In this document: piece after piece, positions 15,794 through 24,680 of the stretch
Layout of the letters: each line of letters begins with the position of its first letter
Numbering within the stretch: position 1 is the stretch's first letter
Assembly (NCBI GenBank): GCA_024709145.1
Contig: JANJXG010000006.1
Location: 102,550 to 146,410 of the forward strand
DNA from: Bacteroidales bacterium
GTDB taxonomy: Bacteria; Bacteroidota; Bacteroidia; Bacteroidales; F082
Direction of reading: 5' to 3'
Length of the DNA stretch: 43,861 nucleotides
Notes under the pieces: generated by a model
Told to the model about the DNA's origin: nothing
Database searches by the model: none
The model's input: only the letters and a program-made list of their open reading frames with translations
Position numbers and translations under genes: made by a program

Positions 15794-16171
15794 ATGAAAA
15801 AAGTTATTGCAACCAGTAAAGCTCCGGGTGCTATTGGACCTTACAGTCAGGCCATTGAAGCAAATGGCATGTTGTTTATCTCAGGACAAATCCCACTTGA
15901 TCCCGCAACAGGCAAAATTGTAGAGGGCGACATCACTGAACAAACTGAGCAGGTGATGAAAAACATCGCTGCCATACTGGAAGCAGCGGGCTATTCGTTC
16001 GAGAACGTTGTGAAATCAACCTGTTTGCTCAGTGATATGTCCAATTTTGCTGCAATGAACGCGGTTTATGGTAAATATTATTCCAACGAGCCGCCGGCAC
16101 GCGCAGCTTTTGCAGTTAAAGGATTGCCTCTCAATGCTTTAATTGAAATTGAAACGATTGCGGTCAAATAA
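15794..16171 (+). CDS. ridA: RidA family enamine/imine deaminase
   Basis: 125 aa, the full length of the YjgF/YER057c/UK114 family. The N-terminus [17 protein letters not shown] and C-terminal [21 protein letters not shown] include the conserved tyrosine-bearing GPYSQA motif and the carboxylate-binding Arg. The protein hydrolyses reactive 2-aminoacrylate and related enamines made by PLP enzymes; it acts as a cytosolic trimer. It has its own -7 element 66 bases after lptD. Conservation next to envelope genes may simply reflect gene order. Confidence 0.95.
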   Translation: MKKVIATSKAPGAIGPYSQAIEANGMLFISGQIPLDPATGKIVEGDITEQTEQVMKNIAAILEAAGYSFENVVKSTCLLSDMSNFAAMNAVYGKYYSNEPPARAAFAVKGLPLNALIEIETIAVK

Positions 16172-16394
16172 CATCTTTACTTTCTTTCTTTTTCACTTTG
16201 CCAATTCCGTATAAAAGAGTGGTTGGGGTTTGTTTTGGCGAATTGTAAAATACTGTAAATAAAGACTTTGAAAGTTTTTCTTTGTTTGCAGACTTCCATT
16301 TATTCAAAATTCCTTTCAATGTTTCAGGCAAAATCAAACCTGAACCAAAAATTATTTGTGCCCGTTTTTTGGCAGACTTAACATGAATTAACAA
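16164..16394 (-). CDS. Doubtful small ORF
   Basis: 76 codons with high Lys content ([54 protein letters not shown]). I do not recognise it. It overlaps the 3' end of ridA by eight bases and has no upstream TAnnTTTG element. It could be a chance reading frame in AT-rich DNA or the remnant of an older gene. Confidence 0.2.
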   Translation of the reverse strand: MLIHVKSAKKRAQIIFGSGLILPETLKGILNKWKSANKEKLSKSLFTVFYNSPKQTPTTLLYGIGKVKKKESKDVI

Positions 16395-16505
16395 AAACTT
16401 TGGAAACTATTAAAACAATAATCGTTTCCGTTTGTCATGAAGTTTTTACTTTTGCCGGAATTTTGAAAAAAATACTTACAATTCATCTATAACAAATATT
16501 TAAAA
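16172..16505. other. AT-rich intergenic region between ridA and the efflux operon
   Basis: 334 bases. It holds a promoter for tolC near its right end and a doubtful 76-codon minus-strand ORF (16164-16394). I see no terminator-like hairpin after ridA and no RNA gene. Confidence 0.5.
16425..16454 (+). promoter_or_regulatory. Promoter of the RND efflux operon
   Basis: TACTTTTG (16447-16454) is an exact -7 element; TTTC at 16425-16428 stands 18 bases upstream as a partial -33. The tolC ATG follows 51 bases downstream, leaving room for an operator for the TetR protein encoded in the same operon. Confidence 0.5.
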
Positions 16506-17852
16506 ATGTTCAGTTTAAAAAGACTAGTATTGATCAGTGGGATTTTCCTGCTTTCGTGGCCTTCGATGTCGCAGCAGGTGATTGAGCTGAGTCTGGACCA
16601 GGCAAGGGCATACGCGCAGGAGCACAACTACAACCTGCAAAATGCCAACCTTGATGTTGGAACAGCGCAGCAGAAAGTGAAGGAAACAGTGGCAACAGGA
16701 TTGCCGCAGGCGAATGCAAGTATTGGATATAACGACAATATTGGCTTGCCTGTTCAATTGGTTCCGGGTGATTTTTTTGGTCAGCCGGGAAAAGATATCG
16801 AAGTACAGTTTGGTACAAGATACAGCTCCAGTTTGGGAGCATCGGTGTCACAATTACTGTTTAGTGGAAGTTACCTTGTTGGTTTACAGGCTTCCAAAGC
16901 TTACCTCGAACAAAGCGAAAAGAATCTGGCAAAAACGAAAACCGAAGTTACGAAGGCTGTTTCGGAAGCCTATTTTCTTGTTCTCGTTTCGGAAGAAGCC
17001 CTGGATGTGATCGACTCAACCATTGCGATCACCGGTAAACTGGCCGAGCAAACCAGAATACTGGTCGAAAATGGCTTTAGCGAAGAAACGGATTACGATC
17101 AGCTTTATTTGTTGATGGCCGACCTCCAGGTGAGTAGAGTGGATATTTTAAATCAGATTGAACGTTCCACATCGATGCTTAAGTATCAGTTAGGAATGGA
17201 GGTTGGACAAAACATAAAACTAACCGAATCACTTTTTGATCTTACCGAAAAACTTGCTGCAGAGCAGCTACTGACAAAACAATTTAAGTTGGATTCGAAT
17301 ATAGATTTTCAGATACTTAAGAATCAGCAGGAACTTTCTGCCCTGCAATTGAAACTCGAAAAAAGTGCCTTCTTACCTACTCTGTCAGCTTTTTTAAACT
17401 ATCAAACACAAGCACAGCGCAACAGCTGGGACTTTTTTGATTCAAAGGGTAAATGGTACGCCAGCTCAGTGTGGGGGGTGAGTATGCAAATCCCGCTGTT
17501 AAGCAGTGGTGAAAGAATTTACAAAGTCCGACAGGCCAAACTTCAGGTTGAAAAAACCAAAGTTGCCGAGCAGATGGTGTCAACTTCGCTGAAACTTCAG
17601 CATCAGAACACCCGTGATGAATTGTCGAACGCTGTGAATACTTTTCAAAACACACGATCGAACAAGGAATTGGCCGAAAAGATTTTCCGTCGCACCGGTA
17701 TTAAATATGTCGAAGGTCTGGCAACAAGTCTTGATTTGCTCAATACACACGATCAGTACATTAAATCACAGTCACAGTTTATTAACTCAGCACTCAACCT
17801 TTTGAACAAAAGCGTGGCTATGGAAGCCTTGCTTACTGAAAGTGAACAATAA
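16506..17852 (+). CDS. TolC family outer-membrane efflux channel
   Basis: 448 aa with an N-terminal signal peptide (LVLISGIFLLSWPSMSQQ). The mature start VIELSLDQARAYAQEHNYNLQNANLDV is the classic opening of outer membrane efflux proteins. Two repeated halves with long helices (about 40-230 and 260-445) form the periplasmic tunnel of a trimer; GVSMQIPLLSSGERIYKVRQA marks the second half. It opens the operon tolC-tetR-adaptor-RND pump and provides the exit duct of the tripartite pump. The substrate is unknown. Confidence 0.92.
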   Translation: MFSLKRLVLISGIFLLSWPSMSQQVIELSLDQARAYAQEHNYNLQNANLDVGTAQQKVKETVATGLPQANASIGYNDNIGLPVQLVPGDFFGQPGKDIEVQFGTRYSSSLGASVSQLLFSGSYLVGLQASKAYLEQSEKNLAKTKTEVTKAVSEAYFLVLVSEEALDVIDSTIAITGKLAEQTRILVENGFSEETDYDQLYLLMADLQVSRVDILNQIERSTSMLKYQLGMEVGQNIKLTESLFDLTEKLAAEQLLTKQFKLDSNIDFQILKNQQELSALQLKLEKSAFLPTLSAFLNYQTQAQRNSWDFFDSKGKWYASSVWGVSMQIPLLSSGERIYKVRQAKLQVEKTKVAEQMVSTSLKLQHQNTRDELSNAVNTFQNTRSNKELAEKIFRRTGIKYVEGLATSLDLLNTHDQYIKSQSQFINSALNLLNKSVAMEALLTESEQ

Positions 17853-17853
17853 C

Positions 17854-18483
17854 ATGACAGAAATGGACGTAAAAGCGATCGAAATCATTCAGGAGGCGAC
17901 CCAACTTTTCCAGCGATACGGCATCAAAAGCATCAGCATGGAAGAGTTGGCCAGGCATCTGGGTGTCTCGAAAAAGACTTTATATCAATATTTCTCCGAC
18001 AAAAACGAATTGGTCGATAAGACTGTCATGGAGATGATCAAGAAAAGAACCTGTGCTTTCAGGGATCTTTATGCCGAAGGATTGAATGCCCTGGAAGAGA
18101 TGTTTAAGGTTTATAAAGTTGCCAATGAAATGGTGAAAGAACACAACCCGGGCCTTGAATTTGACTTACAACGATTTTATCCATCCATCTTTAAAAAGGT
18201 AAAGGATCTTCATAGGCAAAATATGCTGCAATCGACGCTGAGCAACCTTGAAAAGGGAAAAACAGAAGGTTACTACCGGCAAAATTTTGATTCGGCAATC
18301 ATCGCCAAACTGCATGTGTTGCGTATCGAAAATCTGATGCACACCGATTTGATTACAGCAGACGAAATACATTCTGATCATTTTTTCAAAGAAGTTTTTA
18401 AATATCACCTTTATGCGGTGATTTCCAATAAAGGACGTGAATACGTCCGGATTCATTATCCAGAATTTCTTAACAATGAATAA
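17854..18483 (+). CDS. TetR family transcriptional regulator
   Basis: 209 aa from the ATG at 17854, one base after the tolC stop; a GTG at 17842 would overlap tolC. N-terminal helix-turn-helix: AIEIIQEATQLFQRYGIKSI, SMEELARHLGVSKKTLYQYF, SDKNELVDKTV. The C-terminal ~150 residues are helical and divergent, as expected for ligand binding and dimerisation. Encoded between the channel and adaptor genes, it probably represses its own efflux operon and responds to a pump substrate. The operator is not identified. Confidence 0.9.
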   Translation: MTEMDVKAIEIIQEATQLFQRYGIKSISMEELARHLGVSKKTLYQYFSDKNELVDKTVMEMIKKRTCAFRDLYAEGLNALEEMFKVYKVANEMVKEHNPGLEFDLQRFYPSIFKKVKDLHRQNMLQSTLSNLEKGKTEGYYRQNFDSAIIAKLHVLRIENLMHTDLITADEIHSDHFFKEVFKYHLYAVISNKGREYVRIHYPEFLNNE

Positions 18484-18493
18484 TTTTTTAATC

Positions 18494-19636
18494 ATGAAAC
18501 ACATAAACATTCTTCTTTTCGCAGTGGCAGCTATGATTTTGGCTTCGTGCGGAAACAACGGAGCTTCGAATCAGGATTTGAACGCTCAACTTGAAAATTA
18601 TCAAAAACAGCAGGCTGAACTTAGTGGTAAAATCGAAGCCTTGCAACAGCAACTTGCTAACAATGGAAACGGTGGCGAAAAAAACAAGATCCCTGTGGTT
18701 ACCAGTGTATTAAAGCCAACTACCTTTCACCATTATTTTGATGCCAGCGCAACCGTAGTGCCAGTTCAGGAAGCCATGGTAGCACCCGAAACCATTGGCC
18801 AGATCAAAGAAGTGACGGTGAAAGAGGGCGACAGAGTTTCGAAAGGACAAGTGTTGGTTAGGTTGACTACCGAAGTCACTGAAAAAAGCATTCAGGAAGT
18901 AAAAACACAACTTGAGCTCGCAACAGATGTTTACAACCGCCAGAAGAGGTTGTGGGAACAAAAAATCGGTTCAGAGATGCAATACCTTCAGGCCCGGAAC
19001 AATAAAAGCAGTTTGGAAGACCGTTTGGCTACCTTGCAGGCACAACTTGAAATGGCAGTGATCAAAGCCCCTTTTGACGGGGTGGTTGAGAAAGTGAATC
19101 TCAAGAAAGGTGAAATGGCCAGCCCGCAGGGTCAGGCTGTTTTATACATGGTGAATATGAGTAAAATGTATATCAGGGCGGATGTTTCGGAAAAGTATGT
19201 TGCAAGTGTTCGCAAAGGTGACTCTGTAATTTTAACTTTACCTTCCTATCCTGAATTCAACGAAAATGTCACGATCAGCCGTATAGGTAATATCGTCAAC
19301 AAGAACAACCGTACCTTCGAGGTTGAAATTTCTATCGACAACAAGAATCAGCTGCTGAAACCCAATATGGTGGCCATGATCAATATCAACGATTTTTCGG
19401 CTCCTAACAGTCTGGTGGTGCCATCGAAAGTGCTTCGTGAAGACCTTAAAGGGAAATACCTATATGTTGCTCAAGATAAAGGCACCGGCCTTGTTGCAGT
19501 GAAGAAATATGTAAGTACAGGTCATACCTATTTGGAAGAAACAGTGGTCACCTCCGGCCTTGAAGCAAACGATCTGTTGATTGTTGAAGGATACAACAGG
19601 GTAAGTGATGGTGTGAGCATTAAACAAAAGATCTAA
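18494..19636 (+). CDS. RND efflux periplasmic adaptor, lipoprotein (HlyD/AcrA family)
   Basis: 380 aa from the ATG at 18494, 10 bases after tetR. The signal MKHINILLFAVAAMILASCG contains a lipobox (ILAS-Cys20), so the protein is a lipoprotein. A short coiled coil (NAQLENYQKQQAELSGKIEA, ~30-55) precedes the usual modules: barrel-sandwich half (VAPETIGQIKEVTVKEGDRV), hairpin (TQLELATDVYNRQKRLWEQK), second half (VIKAPFDGVVEKVNLKKGE), beta-barrel and a membrane-proximal domain to the end. It links the inner-membrane pump to the TolC channel. An ATG at 18476 overlapping tetR is less likely because it displaces the signal peptide. Confidence 0.93.
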   Translation: MKHINILLFAVAAMILASCGNNGASNQDLNAQLENYQKQQAELSGKIEALQQQLANNGNGGEKNKIPVVTSVLKPTTFHHYFDASATVVPVQEAMVAPETIGQIKEVTVKEGDRVSKGQVLVRLTTEVTEKSIQEVKTQLELATDVYNRQKRLWEQKIGSEMQYLQARNNKSSLEDRLATLQAQLEMAVIKAPFDGVVEKVNLKKGEMASPQGQAVLYMVNMSKMYIRADVSEKYVASVRKGDSVILTLPSYPEFNENVTISRIGNIVNKNNRTFEVEISIDNKNQLLKPNMVAMININDFSAPNSLVVPSKVLREDLKGKYLYVAQDKGTGLVAVKKYVSTGHTYLEETVVTSGLEANDLLIVEGYNRVSDGVSIKQKI

Positions 19637-19647
19637 ACCATTTGAAA

Positions 19648-22600
19648 ATGGAAACAAAATCAGACCCACAGTTGGAACAGGAAATAAGGGAGTTTTCTCC
19701 TACTACCTGGGCCTTAAAAAATACAAATACAGTCTTTCTGTCAATCCTTATCCTGGCTTTGTTTGGGTTTTATGCCTACCGCTCCATGCCCAAAGAGCTC
19801 TTTCCCGATATTGTCATCCCCACCATTATGGTGCAGACAATTTTTCCCGGAAACCCCCCGCTTGACGTAGAAAACCTGATAACACGGGAATTGGAGAAGG
19901 AGATTGAATCGGTTACCGGAATTAAGAAAATGACTTCTCTTTCCAGTCAGGATGTATCCAATATATTTGTCGAATTCAATACCAATGTTGATATCAAAGC
20001 AGCGCTCCAGGACGTAAAAGATGCCGTTGATAAAGCCAAGAACAACCTTCCTGATAACCTGATTGACGACCCGATGGTAACGGATATCGATTTCTCGGAA
20101 TTCCCCATCATCAATATTAACTTATCAGGTGATTACAGCGTGAACGAGCTGAAAGGCTTTGCTGAGTTTCTGGAAGACGAAATTGAAACATATACCGAAG
20201 TTTCGAAAGTCGAGATCACAGGTATCACTGAAAAAGAAGTGAAAATAAGTGTTGATCCTCATAAACTTGACGCTTACAAGCTTAGTTTTAACGACATCGA
20301 CGGAGCAATCCGCAACGAGAATATCTCCATCTCGGGTGGAGAACTCAAGGCCGGAGGCAGTCGCCGCACGGTGCGCGTTGCCGGGGAGTTCACTTCGGTG
20401 AAAGAGATCGAAGACATCATCATCAAGCACGAGGATCAACGCATTGTATATCTGCGAGATGTGGCAGATGTGACATTTGGTTTCGAGGAGCCAACCACTT
20501 TTGCCCGTCTCGACGATCAGCCTGTTGTTTCACTTCAGGTAGTTAAAAAAGGTGGTGAAAATCTGCTGGATGCAACGGATAAGGTTTTCAAATTATTGGA
20601 TGATTCAAGAGAGCAAAACCTGCTTCCACAGGATTTAAGAATTACGCTCACCAACGACCAGTCGGAGCAGATTAAACTGCAATTGTCCAACCTTGAAAAC
20701 AGCATGATCATGGGGATCATCTTTGTGGTGTTTATCCTATATTTCTTCCTGGGTACAAGAAACGCTCTTTTTGTGGGTATTTCCATTCCTCTGTCGATGT
20801 TTATCTCATTTATGGTCATGAGTTTAATGGATTATCAGCTGAATATGATCGTGCTGTTCAGTTTAATCCTTGCATTGGGGATGCTTGTTGACAATGCCAT
20901 TGTGGTCGTAGAAAACATTTACAGATTTATTGATAAAGGCTACCCCGTTGGAGAGGCGGCTCGTCTGGCAGTTGGCGAAATTGCTGTGCCCATTATCAGT
21001 TCAACTGCAACCACGCTTGCAGCCTTTTTCCCGCTATTGTTTTGGCAATCCATTATGGGTGAATTTATGCAATATCTGCCCATGACGCTCATCATCACCC
21101 TCACTGCTTCCCTGTTTACAGCACTTTTGTTGGTGCCGGTGATTATGAAATACTTTTACAAAAAAGAAGACCCCACTGAAAAACCTGATACCAAAAGAAC
21201 GCTGATTATTGCAGGTGCCATGCTTGCAGGTGCTGCACTTTTTTATGCAATCGGGAAAAATACAATGGGTAGTCTCCTGGTGCTGTTTGCCTTGATAGGT
21301 CTTTCTAACTTGTTATTCCTAAATCGAATAGCTATATGGTTTCAAGGAACTTTTCTTGTTTGGCTCGAAAAAGCATATGACACAACCCTTCATTTCGCCA
21401 TCAGAGGTAAAAATTCCTTGTGGGTGGTATTGGGAACTTTCGTTTTAATGATCTTCTCCATTGGTTTTTATTTTGGAACCAAACCCAAAGTTGAGTTTTT
21501 CCCTTCAGGTGATCCCAAATACATCAACATTTCTGCCGAACTGCCAATCGGAACAGATATCACAGCAACTGACTCTGTTGTAAAAGTAATTGAAAAACAG
21601 GTGAATGAAGTTCTTTTACCCTACAAACCTTTGGTTAAATCAGTGCTTACAAACGTTGGTAAGGGTGCTGTTGGCGAAAACGATGGTTTCACCGGAAGAG
21701 GCGGCACTCCCAATAAAGGATTAATTACGGTGACTTTCGTTGATTTTCAGGATCGTGGCAATGTTAGCACGGTTGATATCATGAAAGAACTTTCAGTTGA
21801 GCTTATTGGAAATTATCCGGGAGTGACACTCACAGTTGAAAAACAAAATGAAGGTCCTCCGGTTGGAAAACCCATCAATATTGAAATCAGCGGACGCGAT
21901 TTTGATAAGCTACTTGTGCTGACCGACACCATCATTCATGAAATTAATAAAGCATACATACCAGGTATTGAAGGTCTTCAGATTGACCTTGACCTCGGGA
22001 AACCCGAAATTAATGTGGTTATCGACCGTGAAAGAGCCCGACGCTTTGGTCTGTCAACAGGTCAGATTGGAAATACCATTCGAACAGCTCTCTTTGGATC
22101 GGAGATTTCAAACTACAAAGTGGGCGAAGATGATTATCCGATTCAGTTGCGCATGAAGGATGAGTTTCGCTACAATATCGCCTCTTTGATGAATCAAAAT
22201 ATCACCTTTAGGGATCAGGCAAGTGGAAAAATCGTTTCTATTCCAATTTCAGCAGTGGCTGATGTATCTCTCAGTTCAACCTATGGTGCAGTGTCGCGTA
22301 TCGATCGAAACAGGGTTGTAACCATCTATTCCAATGTGTTGGAAGGATACAATGCAACTGAAATCAATGCCAAACTGAAACCTGTTCTCGAAAACTTTGA
22401 CATGCCTGAAGGCTATCGATTTGCATTTACAGGTGAACAACAGGAACAAGATGCTTCAATGGCATTTCTGATGAATGCTATGCTGATCGCTTTGGCACTT
22501 ATTGTTCTTATCCTTGTGGCACAGTTTAATTCTGTCATAAAGCCACTGATCATCATGACAACTGTTATGTTTAGTACGATTGGTGTTTTCGGTGGTCTTG

Positions 22601-23085
22601 CTACTTTCAGGATGGACTTCGTAGTTATTATGACAGGTATCGGCATCGTTTCACTTGCCGGTGTGGTTGTTAACAACGGTATTGTGCTAATTGACTATAT
22701 CAGCTATTTGAAAAGAAATCGAAAAATCGAACTTGGGATCGATCCCGAACATGGTGATCTTTCCGAAAAAGAATCACTCGAGATTGTAGCTATTGCCGGT
22801 AAAACACGTCTGCGGCCGGTGTTGCTCACAGCCATCACCACCGTGCTGGGTTTGATACCATTAGCTGTCGGGTTGAACATCGATTTTATTGGCTTATTTG
22901 AGAACTTCGATCCTGACATTTATTTCGGAGGCGACAATGCCCTGTTTTGGGGGCCGATGTCCTGGACGGTAATTTTTGGATTAACTTTTGCCACATTCCT
23001 GACTTTGGTCGTAGTGCCTGCCATGTATCATCTTCTTTACTTGACAAGGTACAAATTCAGGAACAGAAAAGCAAAAACGGTATAG
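19648..23085 (+). CDS. RND efflux pump permease
   Basis: 1145 aa from the ATG at 19648 (a TTG six bases upstream is not needed). It shows the AcrB plan: TM1 near LSILILALFGFYAYRSMPKE, periplasmic porter domains (PGNPPLDVENLITRELEKE), TM2-6, a second large periplasmic loop and TM8-12. TM4 reads ALGMLVDNAIVVVENIYRF, so the second of the paired Asp residues of AcrB is Asn. TM10 reads GVVVNNGIVLIDYI, where AcrB has the relay Lys. Between TM6 and TM7 an extra ~55 residues (about 516-570) hold two more hydrophobic stretches (TLIIAGAMLAGAALFYAIG and LLVLFALIGLSNLLFL). Last gene of the operon, followed by a terminator. Substrate unknown. Confidence 0.93.
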   Translation: METKSDPQLEQEIREFSPTTWALKNTNTVFLSILILALFGFYAYRSMPKELFPDIVIPTIMVQTIFPGNPPLDVENLITRELEKEIESVTGIKKMTSLSSQDVSNIFVEFNTNVDIKAALQDVKDAVDKAKNNLPDNLIDDPMVTDIDFSEFPIININLSGDYSVNELKGFAEFLEDEIETYTEVSKVEITGITEKEVKISVDPHKLDAYKLSFNDIDGAIRNENISISGGELKAGGSRRTVRVAGEFTSVKEIEDIIIKHEDQRIVYLRDVADVTFGFEEPTTFARLDDQPVVSLQVVKKGGENLLDATDKVFKLLDDSREQNLLPQDLRITLTNDQSEQIKLQLSNLENSMIMGIIFVVFILYFFLGTRNALFVGISIPLSMFISFMVMSLMDYQLNMIVLFSLILALGMLVDNAIVVVENIYRFIDKGYPVGEAARLAVGEIAVPIISSTATTLAAFFPLLFWQSIMGEFMQYLPMTLIITLTASLFTALLLVPVIMKYFYKKEDPTEKPDTKRTLIIAGAMLAGAALFYAIGKNTMGSLLVLFALIGLSNLLFLNRIAIWFQGTFLVWLEKAYDTTLHFAIRGKNSLWVVLGTFVLMIFSIGFYFGTKPKVEFFPSGDPKYINISAELPIGTDITATDSVVKVIEKQVNEVLLPYKPLVKSVLTNVGKGAVGENDGFTGRGGTPNKGLITVTFVDFQDRGNVSTVDIMKELSVELIGNYPGVTLTVEKQNEGPPVGKPINIEISGRDFDKLLVLTDTIIHEINKAYIPGIEGLQIDLDLGKPEINVVIDRERARRFGLSTGQIGNTIRTALFGSEISNYKVGEDDYPIQLRMKDEFRYNIASLMNQNITFRDQASGKIVSIPISAVADVSLSSTYGAVSRIDRNRVVTIYSNVLEGYNATEINAKLKPVLENFDMPEGYRFAFTGEQQEQDASMAFLMNAMLIALALIVLILVAQFNSVIKPLIIMTTVMFSTIGVFGGLATFRMDFVVIMTGIGIVSLAGVVVNNGIVLIDYISYLKRNRKIELGIDPEHGDLSEKESLEIVAIAGKTRLRPVLLTAITTVLGLIPLAVGLNIDFIGLFENFDPDIYFGGDNALFWGPMSWTVIFGLTFATFLTLVVVPAMYHLLYLTRYKFRNRKAKTV

Positions 23086-23093
23086 CACACAAG

Positions 23094-23122
23094 AGGCTGA
23101 CTTTCAAAAGTCAGCCTTTTTT
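23094..23122 (+). terminator. Rho-independent terminator of the efflux operon
   Basis: AGGCTGACTTT (23094-23104) pairs with AAAGTCAGCCT (23107-23117), followed by a run of T (to 23122). It begins nine bases after the pump stop codon and touches the convergent deacetylase gene. Confidence 0.9.
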
Positions 23123-23735
23123 ATTCATCAAGCCTTGAGAAGCGAAGTCCCTTTGCCTGGCCAGCTTCGAGTGTGGCCTGCAATGCAGGTAGCATGTTTT
23201 TGAGGGCTTTGGCGCTGTCGTGAAAAACGATGATTGCTCCGTCGTGCAATTCTGCCATTACATTGCTGATGCATTGATCAACTGTTGTTTCAGCATCAAA
23301 GTCGTAACTTAAAACGGACCACATCACTATTTTATATTCTTTTTTCAAGGCTTGAATCTGCATCGGTGTGATTCGGCCATAAGGCGGCCTGAACCAATCG
23401 GATTGAATGAGCTGTTGCGCCAGCGACACATTTTCATAATAAAGATTTAAAGGTGTTTTCCAGCCATTCAAATGATTAAACGTGTGATTGGCGGTGAGAT
23501 GACCGGCTTCAACGACCTTTTTGTAAGTCTCCGGGAACTTCTGAACATTTTCTCCAACACAAAAAAAAGTGGCCTTTGCATCAAAGGGTTCAAGCATTTT
23601 CAACACCTCAGGTGTAATTTCAGGATGGGGCCCATCATCGAAAGTCAGATAAATTTTGTTTTCGCCTTCAGGCATTTTCCAATGCAGTGATGGATAAAAA
23701 AGCCTCAGAAAGGCAGGTATTGTGGTAGCTTTCAT
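23121..23735 (-). CDS. Polysaccharide deacetylase family protein (NodB homology)
   Basis: 204 aa from the ATG at 23735, the start that places the conserved domain early. Motif 1 IYLTFDDGPHPEITPEVL (TFDDGPHP at ~31-38, metal and catalytic Asp pair), motif 2 TANHTFNHLNGW (metal His pair), motif 3 WFRPPYGRITP, later VMWSVLSYDFDAET and GAIIVFHDSAKA. Such enzymes remove N-acetyl groups from peptidoglycan or other amino-sugar polymers. No signal peptide is clear, although the first ~20 residues are moderately hydrophobic. A TATTTTTG -7 element lies four bases before the ATG, which would make the mRNA leaderless. Confidence 0.88.
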   Translation of the reverse strand: MKATTIPAFLRLFYPSLHWKMPEGENKIYLTFDDGPHPEITPEVLKMLEPFDAKATFFCVGENVQKFPETYKKVVEAGHLTANHTFNHLNGWKTPLNLYYENVSLAQQLIQSDWFRPPYGRITPMQIQALKKEYKIVMWSVLSYDFDAETTVDQCISNVMAELHDGAIIVFHDSAKALKNMLPALQATLEAGQAKGLRFSRLDE

Positions 23736-23739
23736 GCTG

Positions 23740-23778
23740 CAAAAATAATATGACAGAACAGCAAATTCACTAATTTTG
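23740..23778. promoter_or_regulatory. Divergent -7 elements for deacetylase and gpmA
   Basis: Minus strand: TATTTTTG at 23740-23747, directed at the deacetylase. Plus strand: TAATTTTG at 23771-23778, directed at gpmA 57 bases downstream. Both match TAnnTTTG exactly; -33 sites are not clear. The two core promoters are back to back. Confidence 0.45.
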
Positions 23779-23835
23779 CAAAAAATAGAAGGCATTTTAT
23801 TTTTATAATTTCTTGTTGAATAAATGATTTTGAAA

Positions 23836-24585
23836 ATGAAAAGATTGGTTTTGATTCGTCATGGTGAAAGCACCTGGAATAAACTGAATGTTTTTACAGG
23901 TTGGACAGATGTTCAGCTTTCGGAAACAGGGGTGGAGGAAGCCCGAAAAGGCGGGAAACTGCTTAAGGAAAATGGTTTTGACTTTAAGATGGCTTATACT
24001 TCTTACCTCACAAGAGCAATTAAAACCTTGTGGCTTGTGCTGGAAGAAATGGATTTGATGTATATCCCCGAAGTGAAATCCTGGCGGTTAAACGAAAAAC
24101 ATTATGGCGAACTCCAGGGCCTGAATAAGGCTGAAACCGCAGCCAGATATGGTGATGAGCAAGTGCTTCTGTGGCGTCGCAGTTTTGATGTGCCACCTCA
24201 GCCACTCGAAGAGGGCGATCCGCGTAACCCCAGAATCGACAAGCGCTATGCCGATGTCAATCCTGCTGATTTACCCCTCACCGAATCTCTTAAAGAAGTG
24301 ATCGAACGTATGTTGCCTTATTGGAACAGCGATATCAAACCCTCGCTGGAGAAACACCAGGAGATTTTGGTGGCTGCACATGGAAACAGTCTTCGTGCTC
24401 TGGTAATGCACCTCAAAGGTATGAGCGAAGAAGAAATCCTGGCGTTTAACATACCAACCGCTGTGCCTTATGTCTTTGAGTTTGACGACCAGATGACGCT
24501 CCGGAATGATTATTTCCTTGGCGATCCTGAAGAAATCAAGAAATTAATGGAAGCAGTAGCCAATCAGGGTAAGAAAAAAGCTTAA
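23836..24585 (+). CDS. gpmA: 2,3-bisphosphoglycerate-dependent phosphoglycerate mutase
   Basis: 249 aa, the standard GpmA length. The start at 23836 gives [15 protein letters not shown], with the phosphohistidine in RHGES; an ATG 12 bases upstream is possible. Further motifs: [42 protein letters not shown], and [20 protein letters not shown] with the second catalytic His. It interconverts 3- and 2-phosphoglycerate in glycolysis and gluconeogenesis. It has its own promoter element and a strong terminator, so it is probably monocistronic. Confidence 0.97.
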   Translation: MKRLVLIRHGESTWNKLNVFTGWTDVQLSETGVEEARKGGKLLKENGFDFKMAYTSYLTRAIKTLWLVLEEMDLMYIPEVKSWRLNEKHYGELQGLNKAETAARYGDEQVLLWRRSFDVPPQPLEEGDPRNPRIDKRYADVNPADLPLTESLKEVIERMLPYWNSDIKPSLEKHQEILVAAHGNSLRALVMHLKGMSEEEILAFNIPTAVPYVFEFDDQMTLRNDYFLGDPEEIKKLMEAVANQGKKKA

Positions 24586-24600
24586 TTGGTTTGGAAAAGG

Positions 24601-24632
24601 GGCTGTTGAAAATAATCAACAGCCTTTTTTTT
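24601..24632 (+). terminator. Rho-independent terminator after gpmA
   Basis: GGCTGTTGA (24601-24609) and TCAACAGCC (24616-24624) form a 9-bp stem with a six-base loop, followed by eight T residues. Confidence 0.92.
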
Positions 24633-24646
24633 CTCAAAACAATCAT

Positions 24647-24654
24647 TACTTTTG
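24647..24654 (+). promoter_or_regulatory. -7 element of the phosphatase gene
   Basis: TACTTTTG, exact match, 26 bases before the ATG at 24681 and directly after the gpmA terminator. The T-run of that terminator occupies the -33 position. Confidence 0.5.
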
Positions 24655-24680
24655 TCCGGTCATCAATCAAAACCAGCCTG

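Noticed and set aside
17842-17853. GTG start for the TetR gene overlapping tolC
   Set aside because: The ATG at 17854 is nearer to the conserved HTH start and immediately follows the tolC stop; the extra four residues add nothing known.
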